In this document: one piece after another, positions 63,250-64,000 of the stretch
Layout: each line of letters begins with the position of its first letter
How positions within the stretch are numbered: the stretch's first letter is position 1
Assembly: GCF_023656545.1 (NCBI RefSeq)
Contig: NZ_JAMOKF010000003.1
Span: 1-64,000, forward strand
Length of the DNA: 64,000 bases
Reading direction: 5' to 3'
From: Micromonospora phytophila
GTDB taxonomy: Bacteria; Actinomycetota; Actinomycetes; Mycobacteriales; Micromonosporaceae
Position numbers and translations under genes: made by a program
Notes under the pieces: model-generated
Seen by the model: the letters and a program-made list of their open reading frames with translations, nothing else
Told to the model about the DNA's origin: nothing
Database searches by the model: none

Positions 63250-63510
63250 AGATAACGGCCCGGAACAAGGTCGAGTTGTGTTTCACCCCGACCTACGCCT
63301 CCTGGGCCAACCCGATCGAGGCACACTTCGGGCCGCTGCGCACCTTCGTCATCGCCGGCTCCGATCACCCCAACCACACCGTCCTGGCCCGCGGCCTGCA
63401 CGCCTACCTGCGCTGGCGCAACGCCAACGCCCGCCACCCCGACGTCCTGGCCGCCAACGCCGCCACCGCCCCCGCATCCGCATCCGCATCCGCATCCGCA
63501 GCGAATGACA
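63250..63510 (+). pseudogene. IS630-family transposase C-terminal remnant
   Basis: Reads NKVELCFTPTYASWANPIEA HFGPLRTFVIAGSDHPNHTV LARGLHAYLRWRNANARHPD VLAA, the end of IS630/Tc1-like transposases. The third DDE acid is the Glu of NPIEAHF. N-terminal parts are missing, and the tail is disturbed by a short tandem repeat. Sequence 63163-63249 has no feature. Confidence 0.85.
63472..63500 (+). repeat. Short tandem repeat (CCGCAT)4
   Basis: Four perfect hexamers CCGCAT (63472-63495) plus CCGCA. It lies in the tail of the IS630 remnant, where the normal protein has one RIR before SE; the repeat has expanded it to RIRIRIRIRSE in one frame. Confidence 0.8.
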
Positions 63511-63644
63511 CCGCCGCTGGTGCCAACCCGCCAGGCGAGCCGCATAACCACCCCGGCCAACGTTTGGTCAGAGCACTAGCGGCGGTGTTGCTACCCGCGT
63601 CCCCGCGAAGCGACCCGTCGGCTTGGCTTGACTGCGGCGCAGCT

Positions 63645-63661
63645 GTAACAGAAAATGTTAC
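63645..63661. promoter_or_regulatory. Palindrome GTAACA-GAAAA-TGTTAC before Rrf2 gene
   Basis: Perfect 6-bp arms, 14 bp before the Rrf2 start. TTGACT at 63628-63633 and GAAAAT at 63651-63656 (17-bp spacing) may be the promoter, so the dyad would overlap the -10 box, as in autorepression. Confidence 0.65.
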
Positions 63662-63675
63662 GACAAGGAGGGGTG

Positions 63676-64000
63676 ATGGCGGCGAACAGTCGATTGACCA
63701 TCGCGACGCATGTGCTGACCTGGCTGGCGCTCGCGCAGCGCCGTGGTCAGGAGGTGCTGACCTCGGACCAGGTCGCAGCCAGCGTCAACACCAACCCCGT
63801 GATCATCCGGCGCAGCCTCGGTGACCTGCGGCGAGCCGGCCTGGTGGAGGTCCGCCACGGCGCTGGTGCAGGCTGGAGTCTGGCCCGCACGCCCGAGGAG
63901 ATCACCCTGCTCCAGGTGTACGACGCGGTCGGGGCAGAGCCGCCGTTCGGCCTGCACCGCACCGAGCCCAATCTGGAGTGTCCGGTCGGCCGAGGCATCC
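63676..64000 (+). CDS. Rrf2-family transcriptional regulator (cut by window end)
   Basis: First 108 codons visible. MAANSRLTIATHVLTWLALA, LTSDQVAASVNTNPVIIRRS LGDLRRAGLVEV, wing RHGAGAGWSLARTPEEITLL and QVYDAVGAEPPFGLHR form the Rrf2/YwnA winged helix. Cys in LECPVGRGI near the window end is the single cysteine of YwnA-like members; the three-Cys cluster of IscR/NsrR is not apparent so far. AAGGAGGGG lies just upstream of the ATG. The end is not in the window. Confidence 0.88.
   Translation, partial: MAANSRLTIATHVLTWLALAQRRGQEVLTSDQVAASVNTNPVIIRRSLGDLRRAGLVEVRHGAGAGWSLARTPEEITLLQVYDAVGAEPPFGLHRTEPNLECPVGRGI

Noticed and set aside
63472-63500. CRISPR-like repeat
   Set aside because: A perfect short tandem repeat without spacers; a slippage tract.

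Overview
The window is high-GC DNA with strong third-position GC bias. It has GTG and TTG starts, a furA-katG pair, an F420-type (LLM) oxidoreductase, ECF sigma factors and many short regulator/target pairs. This is a Gram-positive actinomycete chromosome, most like Micromonosporaceae or Streptomyces relatives; the family is inference. No core biosynthetic assembly line (PKS, NRPS, terpene) and no tRNA or rRNA gene was seen. The region reads as an accessory, decayed part of a chromosome: working two- to six-gene modules separated by remnants of transposons and broken genes.

1-8.4 kb: TnpB tail, a membrane Ser/Thr kinase, small unknown genes, a secreted trypsin-like protease, and a rifamycin monooxygenase gene (rox). 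A 19-bp inverted repeat matching the rifamycin-associated element lies upstream of rox. A serine-recombinase remnant follows, then a divergent methionine aminopeptidase/XRE pair. 8.4-20 kb: katG-furA, an SDR/TetR pair, a 756-residue membrane protein with hydrolase motifs at both ends, a FUSC protein, an IS701 fragment, and a three-gene operon (glycosyltransferase, membrane protein, membrane-anchored hydrolase).

20-37 kb: a DGPF/YCII gene and an ECF42-type sigma factor behind a promoter that fits the sigma factor's own target; an AlkD-type glycosylase; a broken acyl-CoA ligase leading into DoxX and an aromatic hydroxylase; a muconolactone-isomerase-like gene; a broken ECF sigma gene; wrbA; a second recombinase remnant; a PadR/NTF2/LLM module; a fused acyl-CoA carboxylase carboxyltransferase; ArsR; a VWA protein; an orphan gene; and a stretch of gene debris (35.4-36.35 kb).

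37-47 kb: a six-gene peptide importer/peptidase operon whose successive genes all overlap, its divergent TetR gene, and a 1.94-kb element made of two head-to-head IS701-like copies. This element is flanked by CTAG duplications and inserted exactly at the TetR stop codon. 46.5-64 kb: PPP-type phosphatase/ClbS pair, an ArsR-type regulator, a truncated chitosanase, redox enzymes with adjacent regulators (quinone oxidoreductase/HxlR, AKR/MerR), an EamA exporter-PepA-RidA operon with LysR, a GNAT-NTF2 fusion with TetR, a HAD phosphatase, IS3 and IS630 remnants, and an Rrf2 gene running off the end.

Main theme: small stress and detoxification modules (rifamycin, peroxide, quinones, alkylation damage), each with its own regulator and often a visible palindromic operator. 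The best candidates for a closer look are the RAE-rox unit, the ECF42 self-promoter, the palindromic IS701 composite, the two related recombinase ends 19 kb apart, and the membrane-split hydrolase.
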